The notes under the pieces are model-generated. The model was not told where the DNA came from. It was given only the letters and a program-made list of their open reading frames with translations, and ran no database searches. Below, one piece after another: positions 1 through 7,029 of a stretch of DNA of 24,691 nucleotides. A program made the translations under genes and the position numbers. The DNA lies in contig DASVNH010000010.1 in the NCBI GenBank assembly GCA_036383955.1, forward strand, positions 1-24,691, given 5' to 3'. Numbering within the stretch: position 1 is the stretch's first letter; each line of letters begins with the position of its first letter. This DNA comes from JACQFK01 sp036383955 (GTDB lineage Bacteria > Planctomycetota > MHYJ01 > JACPRB01).

Positions 1-3
1 AGA

Positions 4-138
4 GGTCCAGGAGACAGGTCCAGGTCCAGGAAGCGATGGCATCCCCCATCCCCCCGGGGGGTGGCGCGAGGGAAGCCCCAAGCTCCCCCCGGGGGGATGG
101 GGGGGAAGATTCCTGGACCTGGACCTGTCTCCTGGACC
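4..138. repeat. Long hairpin element with AGGTCC-word arms and C/G-run core
   Basis: Positions 4-32 are a perfect inverted repeat of 110-138 (29 bp). The arms are built from the word AGGTCC with one AGGAGAC variant. Inside them, 43-61 is a second perfect inverted repeat of 85-103 (19 bp), made of C-runs and G-runs, leaving a 23-base loop. The element starts 7 bases downstream of the stop codon of the ThuA-like gene, so it would form a large hairpin in the 3' end of that transcript. It has no T-run after the stem, so it is not a standard intrinsic terminator, although it could block exonucleases or polymerase. The architecture matches the elements at 6962 and 9226. Confidence 0.9.
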
Positions 139-145
139 GACCCCG

Positions 146-946
146 TTAGTCGATGAGCACTTTGGCGGAGGGCTTCAGCGTCGCGTCGTTCAGGCGGTCG
201 ACCGACCACAGCAGCCCGCGGGTGACCAGGTCGAGGTACCTCGCGTCGGCGACGGTCGCGGTGTTGTGGCCGAGGGTGGTGCCGAAGACGCGGGCCTTGC
301 CGTTGTAGGTGTTGGTCCAGGCGCAGACGTAGTCGACTTCCTTCTCGGTGCCGTCTTTCTTCTTTTCGATCTGCTTGCCGCGGGCGAGGGGCTTGGCGGT
401 GTCGAGGACGCCCGTCGGGATCAGGTTGTTGTAGAGCTCCTCGTTCACCGTGGTCCAGTTCTCGAGGCCCTTGGTGATGGGGCTCTCCTTGTCGACGAAC
501 GTGATCGCGATGGGCAGCTGGGGGCCGTGGCCGGAGCTGGGGAGGCCGGTGAAGTCGAACCAGGCGGTCTTCTTGGGGAAGCCCTCGCCGCGGAAGGAGT
601 GCATGCCGCAGTGGAGGAGGACGGCGGGGAGGCCCTCCTTGTGGGGCTTGAGGACGCCTTCGATGACCGCCGTGTCCTTCACGTCGGAGCTGCACTCGTC
701 GTGCACGATCACGTCGAAGCCCTTCGCCCAGTCGGCGTTTTCGTAGACGGGATTGAGCTTCTTCGTGCCCTTGTCGGGCTCGTAGGCGATCTTCCACTGG
801 ACGTTGGCGCGTCCGGAGACGCCCTTGGTGATGACGTCCTTCTGCTTCTCGTAGTCGTGGCAGCAGCCGCCGAGCACGAGCAGGGCGCGGACGGGCTTGT
901 CGTCCTGGACCGCGACGGCCGACAGCGCGAGGATGAGACTGATCAT
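146..946 (-). CDS. Secreted ThuA-like domain protein
   Basis: This 266-residue protein resembles the ThuA family (trehalose-utilisation-like, a class I glutamine-amidotransferase-like fold). The family is abundant in planctomycetes and Verrucomicrobia and usually has no proven reaction. Visible family-like features are the N-terminal strand with GGCCHDY after ALLVLGG, the LLHCGMHSFRG block near residue 110, the SSGHGPQ segment and the late VFGTTLGHNT segment. The first 14 residues form a short hydrophobic segment ending AVAVQ, probably an export signal, but it lacks the usual basic n-region. The start is the ATG at 944-946 preceded by AAGGAG at a good distance. The gene lies 48 bases downstream of the small lipoprotein gene on the same strand, so the two may be co-transcribed. 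The substrate is unknown. Confidence 0.85.
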   Translation of the reverse strand: MISLILALSAVAVQDDKPVRALLVLGGCCHDYEKQKDVITKGVSGRANVQWKIAYEPDKGTKKLNPVYENADWAKGFDVIVHDECSSDVKDTAVIEGVLKPHKEGLPAVLLHCGMHSFRGEGFPKKTAWFDFTGLPSSGHGPQLPIAITFVDKESPITKGLENWTTVNEELYNNLIPTGVLDTAKPLARGKQIEKKKDGTEKEVDYVCAWTNTYNGKARVFGTTLGHNTATVADARYLDLVTRGLLWSVDRLNDATLKPSAKVLID

Positions 947-994
947 CGCTAGCTCCTTATTCCTGGATAGATAACGTTTCCCGACCCGACCGTG

Positions 995-1561
995 TCACTT
1001 CATGAACTCCGGAACGGCTTTCCGCAGGTCGTCCAGCAGCTCCATGCCCACGCTGACGACGTCGAGGGGCGCCACATGCCCCTCGGGAAGCGGGATGTTC
1101 TTCTGCTCAAGCGCGGTCCCTCCGCCGCGGAGGTCGAGGAGAAAGAGCCGCCCCTGGGCCGGGTTGACAGGAAGCTCGTTAATGGCCAGTGTTTCCCGTT
1201 CCGGAGAAACGGCGTACGTCGCGCGGACGCTCCATCGTCCGAGGGTGACGGTGTGGTCGGCGGACGCGCCGGCCGCCCCGGTCGTCGACCTCCCCTGTTG
1301 GCCGAACTTCCGCAGATCGGCGGCATCGGCTTTCAGGAGGACGACATAGGAGAACCGCGGTCCCGCTCCGGCGCCGTCCACGAGGCCGAAGAGGACGCCA
1401 GGGCCGCCGGGGGGGAGGTAGACGTGTCCGCCGCTGATCTCGCAACCGGAGCCCAGGGCGGAGGACCCCGTAATCACGACCTCCCGTGGCTTGGAGTCGC
1501 AGCCGGCCAGCCCTTCGACTCCGCTCAGGGCAAGGAGCAGGGGGAGCGCGATCCGGTTCAT
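995..1561 (-). CDS. Small hypothetical lipoprotein
   Basis: This 188-residue protein has a lipoprotein-type signal peptide ending in the lipobox LAGC, with the predicted lipidated cysteine at residue 21. The mature part has many glycines and small residues and no domain I recognise. It probably sits on a membrane facing the periplasm. The signal peptide is odd: residues 11-17 read ALSGVEG, placing a glutamate in the hydrophobic core. The DNA behind them contains a 20-base word that looks like a dispersed repeat (1511-1530). No Shine-Dalgarno sequence precedes the ATG at 1559-1561, while a candidate promoter lies only 8 bases upstream, so the message may be leaderless. ThuA follows 48 bases downstream. 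The function is unknown. Confidence 0.7.
   Translation of the reverse strand: MNRIALPLLLALSGVEGLAGCDSKPREVVITGSSALGSGCEISGGHVYLPPGGPGVLFGLVDGAGAGPRFSYVVLLKADAADLRKFGQQGRSTTGAAGASADHTVTLGRWSVRATYAVSPERETLAINELPVNPAQGRLFLLDLRGGGTALEQKNIPLPEGHVAPLDVVSVGMELLDDLRKAVPEFMK
1511..1530. repeat. 20-base dispersed-repeat-like word inside a signal peptide
   Basis: The plus strand reads CCCTTCGACTCCGCTCAGGG, bounded by CCCT and AGGG. From memory, words of the type CCTTCGAC-N-GCTCAGG, translated as ALSGVEG or FDSAQG, recur in many metagenome-derived genomes. I could not verify copy number here because only one copy is in the window. It lies in frame in the hydrophobic core of the lipoprotein signal peptide. 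Confidence 0.5.
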
Positions 1562-1569
1562 GGTCCACG

Positions 1570-1598
1570 AGTATACTGGCGGCCGCCGATAATGTGAC
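1570..1598 (-). promoter_or_regulatory. Candidate promoter of the small lipoprotein gene
   Basis: Read on the minus strand, GTCACA (1593-1598, 4 of 6 matches to TTGACA) is followed after 17 bases by TATACT (1570-1575, 5 of 6 matches to TATAAT). The start codon at 1559-1561 is 8 bases further on, so the predicted transcript would begin at or next to the ATG. The absence of a Shine-Dalgarno sequence fits a leaderless message. This is motif evidence only. Confidence 0.35.
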
Positions 1599-1658
1599 AG
1601 GCGCCCAACCCGGGGGCGTCGGGGTCGTTGGAAGGAGGCCGGTACGAAGGAGTCCGAG

Positions 1659-2258
1659 ATGGCGCACGAGGAAGACCTCCTCCGCCGCTGCGCGCGGGGG
1701 GAGGCGGCGGCTTACCGCGAGCTCGTCGAGCGCGTGGAGAAGCCGCTCATCAACTTCCTGCTCCGCTACGTCGGGGAGCGCCATGTCGCCGAGGACCTCT
1801 TCCAGGAGACCTTCGTGCGCGTCGTGCGCTCGATCGGGGAGTTCAAGCCCGACGCGAGCCTGTCGACCTGGATCTACACCATCGCCCGCAACCTGGCCCT
1901 CGACCACCTCAAGTCCCGCCGCCGCCACCGCGAGACGCCGCTCGACGCGGCCGCCTCGGAGGAGGGCGGGCGGGTGATCTATTTCCGCGACGTCCTCCGC
2001 GCCGGCGAAGGCGCCGAGCCGGGGGCACGGGCGGAGCGGACCGAGGACGAGCGCCGGGTGTCCGAGGCGCTGGGCCGGCTGAGCCCGCCGAAGCGCGAGG
2101 CGCTGATCCTGCGGGTCTACGCGGGGCTGTCGTATGCCGACGTGGCGCGCGTCGTGGACGCGCCCGTGGGCACGGTGAAATTCAGGATTCACGAGGCGGT
2201 GCGCGATCTGGGGGCCCTGCTCGGGGCCCTGGACGACGACGCCGCCAGCGGAGGTTGA
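1659..2258 (+). CDS. ECF-type RNA polymerase sigma factor
   Basis: This 199-residue sigma-70 family protein contains only regions 2 and 4, as expected for an extracytoplasmic-function factor. Region 2 spans roughly residues 10-85 and includes AEDLFQETFVRV and WIYTIARNLALDHLKS, the -10 recognition and core-binding part. A variable acidic linker follows. Region 4 runs from about 130 to 185 with LSPPKREALILRVYAGLSY and the helix-turn-helix VGTVKFRIHEAV. The ATG at 1659 follows GAAGGAG with 6 bases spacing. The gene ends 2 bases before the ATG of a zinc-finger membrane anti-sigma factor, and the secretion operon continues in the same direction. By analogy with such pairs it is probably held at the membrane and released by an envelope signal. 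Its target promoters cannot be read from this window. Confidence 0.93.
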   Translation: MAHEEDLLRRCARGEAAAYRELVERVEKPLINFLLRYVGERHVAEDLFQETFVRVVRSIGEFKPDASLSTWIYTIARNLALDHLKSRRRHRETPLDAAASEEGGRVIYFRDVLRAGEGAEPGARAERTEDERRVSEALGRLSPPKREALILRVYAGLSYADVARVVDAPVGTVKFRIHEAVRDLGALLGALDDDAASGG

Positions 2259-2260
2259 TC

Positions 2261-3103
2261 ATGTCGGGATGCGAGGAGATTCGTCCCCGGCTGACCGAGC
2301 TGGCTCTCGGCGATCTGGACGCCGAGCCGGCCCGGGACGTCCGGGCCCATCTGGCCCGCTGCGCCGCGTGCCGCGCCGAAGAGGCGGCGGCGTCGCGGAC
2401 CCTGGGCCTGCTCAAAACGGCGGTTCCGCCGTCCACCGAGCGCCGCCTGGCGACCGTCGAGGCGATGCTCGGCGCGCGCGCGGCGGCGCCGTCGCGCCGG
2501 AGCTGGGTCTTCGCGGCCGCGGCGGGCGTGCTGGTCGCCTCCGGCTCCCTGGTCTGGGTCGCGTCGAGCCCGGGGCCGGGCCTGCGGGCGACGGCCGTCG
2601 TCGGCGGCGCCGACGTCTTCCGGACGTCGGAAGGCCGGGGCACCCCCCTGGCGGCGGGCGACCGCCTGCATCCCGGGGACCGGGTGGTGGCGGCGGGCGG
2701 CGGCGAGGTCCGGCTGGAAGGGCAGGGGATCTCGATCGTGCTGGAGTCGGCGGCGGCGGTGGGGCTGGCGGCCGACGGCCGGATCGCGCTGGAGCGCGGG
2801 ACGCTCCGGGTGGAGACGTCCGGCGCGCGCCCGGTGAAGATCCTCGACACGATGAACAACCTGGTGACGGTGCGGGTCGGACGGGCGTCGATCCAGCTGC
2901 GCGACGTGCGCGTGCTCGGCACGTTCGAGACGCGGGGGCAGGACGTCCCGGCGCCGGCGCCCCGCGAAGTGACGCGGCAGCGGCTGAGCGTGAAGCTCGC
3001 CTCGGGCGAGGCGGACCTGGACGGGTCGCATGGGCAGCGCCTGCGGGTGACCCCGGGCCAGGAGGGCGGCTTCGAGGTCGACGGCCGCCCGTTCACGAAG
3101 TAA
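2261..3103 (+). CDS. Zinc-finger anti-sigma factor with FecR-like periplasmic domain
   Basis: This is a 280-residue membrane protein. The cytoplasmic N-terminus has the zinc-binding anti-sigma pattern C4-X25-H30-X3-C34-X2-C37, used by this family to trap the cognate sigma factor. One transmembrane segment lies near residues 85-108. The outside part, from about residue 115, resembles a FecR domain, with the LAAGDRLHPGDRV repeat and the later LERGTLRVE. The ATG at 2261 lies 2 bases after the sigma stop, implying translational coupling and a one-to-one partnership. The stop is 23 bases before gspD, which has a GGAGGG sequence upstream. The ligand or signal sensed by the FecR-like part is unknown. 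A longer in-frame reading starting at 1628 is rejected because it would overlap the whole sigma gene. Confidence 0.87.
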   Translation: MSGCEEIRPRLTELALGDLDAEPARDVRAHLARCAACRAEEAAASRTLGLLKTAVPPSTERRLATVEAMLGARAAAPSRRSWVFAAAAGVLVASGSLVWVASSPGPGLRATAVVGGADVFRTSEGRGTPLAAGDRLHPGDRVVAAGGGEVRLEGQGISIVLESAAAVGLAADGRIALERGTLRVETSGARPVKILDTMNNLVTVRVGRASIQLRDVRVLGTFETRGQDVPAPAPREVTRQRLSVKLASGEADLDGSHGQRLRVTPGQEGGFEVDGRPFTK

Positions 3104-3126
3104 CGGGCGAGACAAGCGGAGGGTAG

Positions 3127-5241
3127 ATGGTACGCGCGTGGGGAACGGTCATCCTGGGGACGCTGGCGGCGACGCTGGTGGTGACGGCCCAGGCCGCGCC
3201 GGGGGCTCAGGAAGGCCCCAAGGCGGGCGGCGTGCTGCAGGACGTCAATCTGCACGACCTGACGCTGGCGGTGCAGAAGATCACCAAGAAGACGTTCCTG
3301 TGGACCGAGGATCTGGGCTTGAAGAACAAGCGGATCCACCTGGTGAGCGACCGGCCGATCGCCGACAGCCCGGACGCCCTCTTCAAGGCCTACCAGTCGA
3401 TCCTGCAGGTCAGCGATCTCGGCCTGGTCCCGGCGGGGAAGGAAGGCGAGGAGATCTACAAGATCGTGCCCGCGCCGGTCATCCTCAAGAAGTCGGTGAC
3501 CGTGCAGAAGGAAGGGGTCGTCGAGCTCGAGGACCGCTACGTCACCCGGCTCTTCACCCTGCAGCACGTGAGCCCGCGCGACGTCCAGGCCGCCCTCATC
3601 AACATGGCGTCGTTCCCCCAGAACATCCTGGCCATCGAATCCGCCGGCATCCTGGTGGCGACGGACAACGACTACAACATCCGCCGCTTCGAGGACATCA
3701 TCAAGGTCATGGACACCAAGAAGCCCGACATCGAGATCAAGCTCATGCCCCTCAAGAACGCCATCGCGGGGGAGATCGAGCAGATGATGAACGGCCTGGT
3801 GCAGACGCTCATCGGGCGCCAGGTCGCGGGGCGCGCGCCCGGCGTGGCCGCCGGCGTCCCCGGCAGCGAGTCCGTGAAGGTCGTCGCCGACAAGCGCACC
3901 AACTCGGTCGTCCTGCTCGCCGAGCCGAACCGGCTGCCGCAGCTGGAGGACATCGTCAAGCGGCTCGATTCCGAGACGCCGTTCGAGACCTCCGGCATCT
4001 ACGTCTCGCATCTGCGGCACACGAACGCCATCGACATCGCCCGCACCCTGAACGCGATGTACCGGATCCAGATCGACGACAAGGGCGTCCCGGGCGGCGG
4101 CGGCAGCCAGGGGACGCGGCCGGGCCAGACGGTGGCGCCTCCCGGAGCGGGCCAGCCGAGCGTGCCGGGCGGCATGGGCGGGGGCGGCGGCTTCAGCTCC
4201 GCCCAGCTGACGGGCAGCGAGCCGACGATCGTGGCGGACGTCCGCTCCAACTCGATCATCATGGTCACGGACCGGAACACCTACAAGACGCTCGAGAGCG
4301 TGATCCGGCGGCTGGACCAGCGGCGGCCCCAGGTGCTGATCAAGGCCACGGTCGTCGAGATCCGCTCGACGGACGACTTCGACCTCGGCGTGGAGCTCGC
4401 GCGCCTGGAGGATCCGACGGGCCGCACCTCGCTGGCGGGGAGGACGTCGTTCGGCCTCTCCACCATCACCGCCGATCCGGCGAACAACGTGTTCTCGATC
4501 ACCCCGATCCCCACGCCGGGCGTGACCCTGCTGGCCCTGCGCGACCGGATCGGCAACGTGCCGGCGATCCTGCACGCGCTGAAGGAGAAGGCGAAGATCG
4601 ACATCCTGGACGAGCCGGAGGCGGCGACCAACGACAACGGCTACGCCGAGATGAAGGTGAAGGCGGAGGTGCCGGTCCTGCAGCAGACGCTGACCGGGAC
4701 GGGCATCGTGCAGAACACGTTCGCCAAGTACGAAGTCGCGGAAACCACGCTCGCCATCTCCCCGCACATCAGCGAAGGCGGCTACCTGCGGCTGGAGACG
4801 AAAGTCCAGATCCAGAAGTTCGCGAGCGAATCGGCCGACCCGACCATCCCCCCGACGAAGACCTCGCGGGAGATCACCACCAAGGAGATCATGGTTCCCA
4901 ACGGCGGGACGATGGTCATCGGCGGCATCGTCACGCAGGACAAATCCGACACGGTGAGCGGGATTCCGGTGCTCTCCGACATCCCCCTGCTCGGCTGGCT
5001 CTTCCGCCGCAACCAGGCGAACGAGGAAAAGCGCACCCTCTACATCTTCCTGACTCCGTACATCCTCTACGACTACGGCTTCGGCGACTACCGCGACCTG
5101 ACGCGGCAGCGCAAGTGGGAGATCGAACGGCTGCGGGGCGACAGCCTCAAGGGCCTCAACGTCGACCTGAAGGCCGACCGCCTGCCGGAGTCGACGTTCC
5201 GCTTCGGCTCGACGCGGCCGGCGGCGAAAAAAGAAGAGTAA
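3127..5241 (+). CDS. gspD: Type II secretion system secretin GspD
   Basis: This 704-residue outer-membrane channel subunit is exported by an N-terminal signal peptide (about residues 1-24). Small ring-building N domains follow: an N0-like part at about 35-120, then N1-N3 type repeats with FTLQHVSPRDVQAAL, LMPLKNAIAGEIEQMM and VSHLRHTNAIDIARTL. The third repeat carries a glycine/proline-rich insert at about residues 322-357. The C-terminal secretin barrel (about 400-655) has the hallmark segments VPNGGTMVIGGIV and GIPVLSDIPLLGWLFRR. A charged tail of about 60 residues follows. No C-terminal S-domain for a pilotin is obvious. It is the first structural gene of the gspD-J run and lies directly behind the anti-sigma gene, 7 bases before gspE. 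Confidence 0.95.
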   Translation: MVRAWGTVILGTLAATLVVTAQAAPGAQEGPKAGGVLQDVNLHDLTLAVQKITKKTFLWTEDLGLKNKRIHLVSDRPIADSPDALFKAYQSILQVSDLGLVPAGKEGEEIYKIVPAPVILKKSVTVQKEGVVELEDRYVTRLFTLQHVSPRDVQAALINMASFPQNILAIESAGILVATDNDYNIRRFEDIIKVMDTKKPDIEIKLMPLKNAIAGEIEQMMNGLVQTLIGRQVAGRAPGVAAGVPGSESVKVVADKRTNSVVLLAEPNRLPQLEDIVKRLDSETPFETSGIYVSHLRHTNAIDIARTLNAMYRIQIDDKGVPGGGGSQGTRPGQTVAPPGAGQPSVPGGMGGGGGFSSAQLTGSEPTIVADVRSNSIIMVTDRNTYKTLESVIRRLDQRRPQVLIKATVVEIRSTDDFDLGVELARLEDPTGRTSLAGRTSFGLSTITADPANNVFSITPIPTPGVTLLALRDRIGNVPAILHALKEKAKIDILDEPEAATNDNGYAEMKVKAEVPVLQQTLTGTGIVQNTFAKYEVAETTLAISPHISEGGYLRLETKVQIQKFASESADPTIPPTKTSREITTKEIMVPNGGTMVIGGIVTQDKSDTVSGIPVLSDIPLLGWLFRRNQANEEKRTLYIFLTPYILYDYGFGDYRDLTRQRKWEIERLRGDSLKGLNVDLKADRLPESTFRFGSTRPAAKKEE

Positions 5242-5248
5242 ACCGACG

Positions 5249-6955
5249 ATGGCGCTGCTGGACACCCTCAAGGAGATCCTGGGCCGGGACGGGCTGTACG
5301 TCCAGGACAAGTTCGAGGAGTGGGTCCAGCTCGCCCGCACGACGCATCAGACGCTGGACCGCGTCCTCGTGACGTCCGGCTACCTGACCGAAGCCCAGAT
5401 GCTCAAGGCCTTCGGCGAGTGCCTGGGGATCCCGGTCCTGGGCCGCCTCGTCGACATGGCCGTGCCCAAGGAGTTCGTCGAGAAGGTCCCCAGCCAGTTC
5501 GCGCGCCACCACAACCTGATCGCGGTCGGGCAGGCCAACGGCACCGTCCGGGTGGCCTCCTGCTCGCCGCTCGAGACCCATCCGGTCGACGAGCTTTCGG
5601 TCATGCTCGACCGCATCGTCGAGCCCGTGCTCGCGCCGCGCGTCGAGATCACCGCCGCCATCAACCGCGCCTTCCAGCAGAAGGTGGACGTCGTCGACGA
5701 GATGCTCGAGGACTTCGACGAGGACGAGCTGGCCGGGCTGGCGAAGGAGGTCGAGGGGAGCCAGGACCTCCTGGACATCGCCAACAAGGCGCCGATCATC
5801 AAGCTGGTCAACATGGTGCTGTTCCAGGCGCTGAAGATGCGGGCGTCGGACGTCCACATCCAGCCCTACGAGGACAAGCTGCAGGTCCGGTACCGGATCG
5901 ACGGCATCCTTTACGACATGATGGCGCCGCCGAAGAAGATCCAGGACGCGGTGCTGTCGCGCGTGAAGATCATGGCGAAGATGGACATCGCGGAGCGCCG
6001 GCTGCCGCAGGACGGCGGCTGCGCGGTGAAGCTGGGGGACAGCGACGTCGACATCCGCGTCTCCAGCGTGCCGACGATCTACGGCGAGCGCATCGTGATG
6101 CGCCTGCTCGACAAGAGCGCGCGCCTCTACGACCTCGAGGAGCTCGGCCTCGAGGGGGCGGACATGGACATCTTCAAGCGCTTCGTCGACGCCTCGCACG
6201 GCATCGTGCTGGTGACGGGGCCGACGGGCAGCGGCAAGACGACGTCCCTCTACGCCGCGCTGAAGAAGATCAACACGATCGAATACAACGTGATGACGAT
6301 CGAGGATCCGATCGAGTACCACCTGCCGGGGATCAGCCAGATCGAGGTGAACAACAAGAAGGGCCTGAACTTCGCCTCGGGGCTGCGCTCGATCGTCCGC
6401 CAGGACCCGGACATCATCTTCGTCGGCGAGATCCGCGACGTGGACACGGCGTCGATCGCCATCCAGGCCGCGCTGACGGGCCACCTGGTGTTCTCGACGC
6501 TGCACACGAACGACGCCCCGGGCGCGATCACGCGCCTGCTCGACCTGGGCGTGGAGCCGTACCTGGTGACGAGCTCGGTGATCGGCGTGGTCGCGCAGCG
6601 CCTGGTCCGCCTGATCTGCAAGCAGTGCCGGACGGAGTACGAGCCCACCGAGCGCGAGCTCGCGGGCATCGGCGTCGCGATGAAGGATCTGCCCAACGGG
6701 AAGCTGTGGCGGGGCAAGGGCTGCCCGTACTGCCTGAACTCCGGCTATTCCGACCGCGCGGCGATCTTCGAGATCTTCTCCGTCGACGACATCGTCCGCG
6801 AGCAGACGATCAAGCGGGTCGGCTCGACGGTCATCAAGCAGGACGCCATCAAGCGCGGCATGCGCACGCTGCGCATGGACGGCGCCCGCAAGGTCCTCCA
6901 GGGGAAAACGACGCCCGAGGAAGTGCTGCGGATGACGCAGATGGACACGTTTTGA
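5249..6955 (+). CDS. gspE: Type II secretion ATPase GspE (PilB/GspE family)
   Basis: This 568-residue cytoplasmic hexameric ATPase powers pseudopilus assembly. An N-terminal GspE/MshE-type domain covers about residues 30-150. It is followed by an acidic linker and the catalytic core, which begins with ASDVHIQPYEDKLQVRYRID. The Walker A motif GPTGSGKT is at 324-331. The Walker B region DIIFVGEIRD has its glutamate at 394. The histidine motif GHLVFSTLHTNDA follows. The zinc-binding tetracysteine CxxC...CxxC is present at C457, C460, C492 and C495, typical of GspE and PilB. The ATG at 5249 has only a weak Shine-Dalgarno sequence and lies 7 bases after gspD, so it probably relies on coupling. PilB is the alternative name, but the gspD-J context favours GspE. 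Confidence 0.95.
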   Translation: MALLDTLKEILGRDGLYVQDKFEEWVQLARTTHQTLDRVLVTSGYLTEAQMLKAFGECLGIPVLGRLVDMAVPKEFVEKVPSQFARHHNLIAVGQANGTVRVASCSPLETHPVDELSVMLDRIVEPVLAPRVEITAAINRAFQQKVDVVDEMLEDFDEDELAGLAKEVEGSQDLLDIANKAPIIKLVNMVLFQALKMRASDVHIQPYEDKLQVRYRIDGILYDMMAPPKKIQDAVLSRVKIMAKMDIAERRLPQDGGCAVKLGDSDVDIRVSSVPTIYGERIVMRLLDKSARLYDLEELGLEGADMDIFKRFVDASHGIVLVTGPTGSGKTTSLYAALKKINTIEYNVMTIEDPIEYHLPGISQIEVNNKKGLNFASGLRSIVRQDPDIIFVGEIRDVDTASIAIQAALTGHLVFSTLHTNDAPGAITRLLDLGVEPYLVTSSVIGVVAQRLVRLICKQCRTEYEPTERELAGIGVAMKDLPNGKLWRGKGCPYCLNSGYSDRAAIFEIFSVDDIVREQTIKRVGSTVIKQDAIKRGMRTLRMDGARKVLQGKTTPEEVLRMTQMDTF

Positions 6956-6961
6956 AGAAGA

Positions 6962-7023
6962 GCCAAGCGCCAAGAGCCAAGCGCCAAGACGTCTCCCCCC
7001 CGCCCCCCCAGGGGGAGAGGGGG
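6962..7023. repeat. Half element: four GCCAAGM heptamers plus C/G-run core
   Basis: Four exact 7-base units (GCCAAGC, GCCAAGA, GCCAAGC, GCCAAGA) occupy 6962-6989. They are followed by C7-G-C7 (6995-7009) and then G5-AGA-G5 (7011-7023), which can pair with the C-runs. The matching right arm of CTTGGC words is missing. The element fills the gap between the gspE stop (6953-6955) and the gspF ATG (7030). Its G-run ends 6 bases before that ATG and is the only Shine-Dalgarno-like sequence available to gspF. Confidence 0.85.
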
Positions 7024-7029
7024 CGGTAG

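Noticed and set aside
4..138. A standard rho-independent terminator for the ThuA gene
   Set aside because: The stem is far longer than usual and no T-run follows on the transcribed strand. A termination role remains possible but is not shown.
1588..1593. GATAAT as a -10 box for the sigma gene
   Set aside because: No -35-like sequence lies 16-18 bases upstream, and it overlaps the candidate minus-strand promoter.
1628..3103. A single 491-residue protein covering the sigma and anti-sigma region
   Set aside because: Its first 200 residues are an out-of-frame reading of the sigma gene. The real gene starts at ATG 2261.
2182..5340. A 1052-residue open frame on the minus strand
   Set aside because: It is antisense to the sigma 3' end, anti-sigma and gspD genes, is rich in Arg, Asp, Leu and His as expected from the reverse of GC-rich codons, and shows no motif. 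The same applies to other long antisense frames (for example 5156-6973, 6745-8664, 19359-21260).
6962..7023. A CRISPR-like array in the heptamer repeats
   Set aside because: Units are 7 bases with no spacers, and there are no cas genes.
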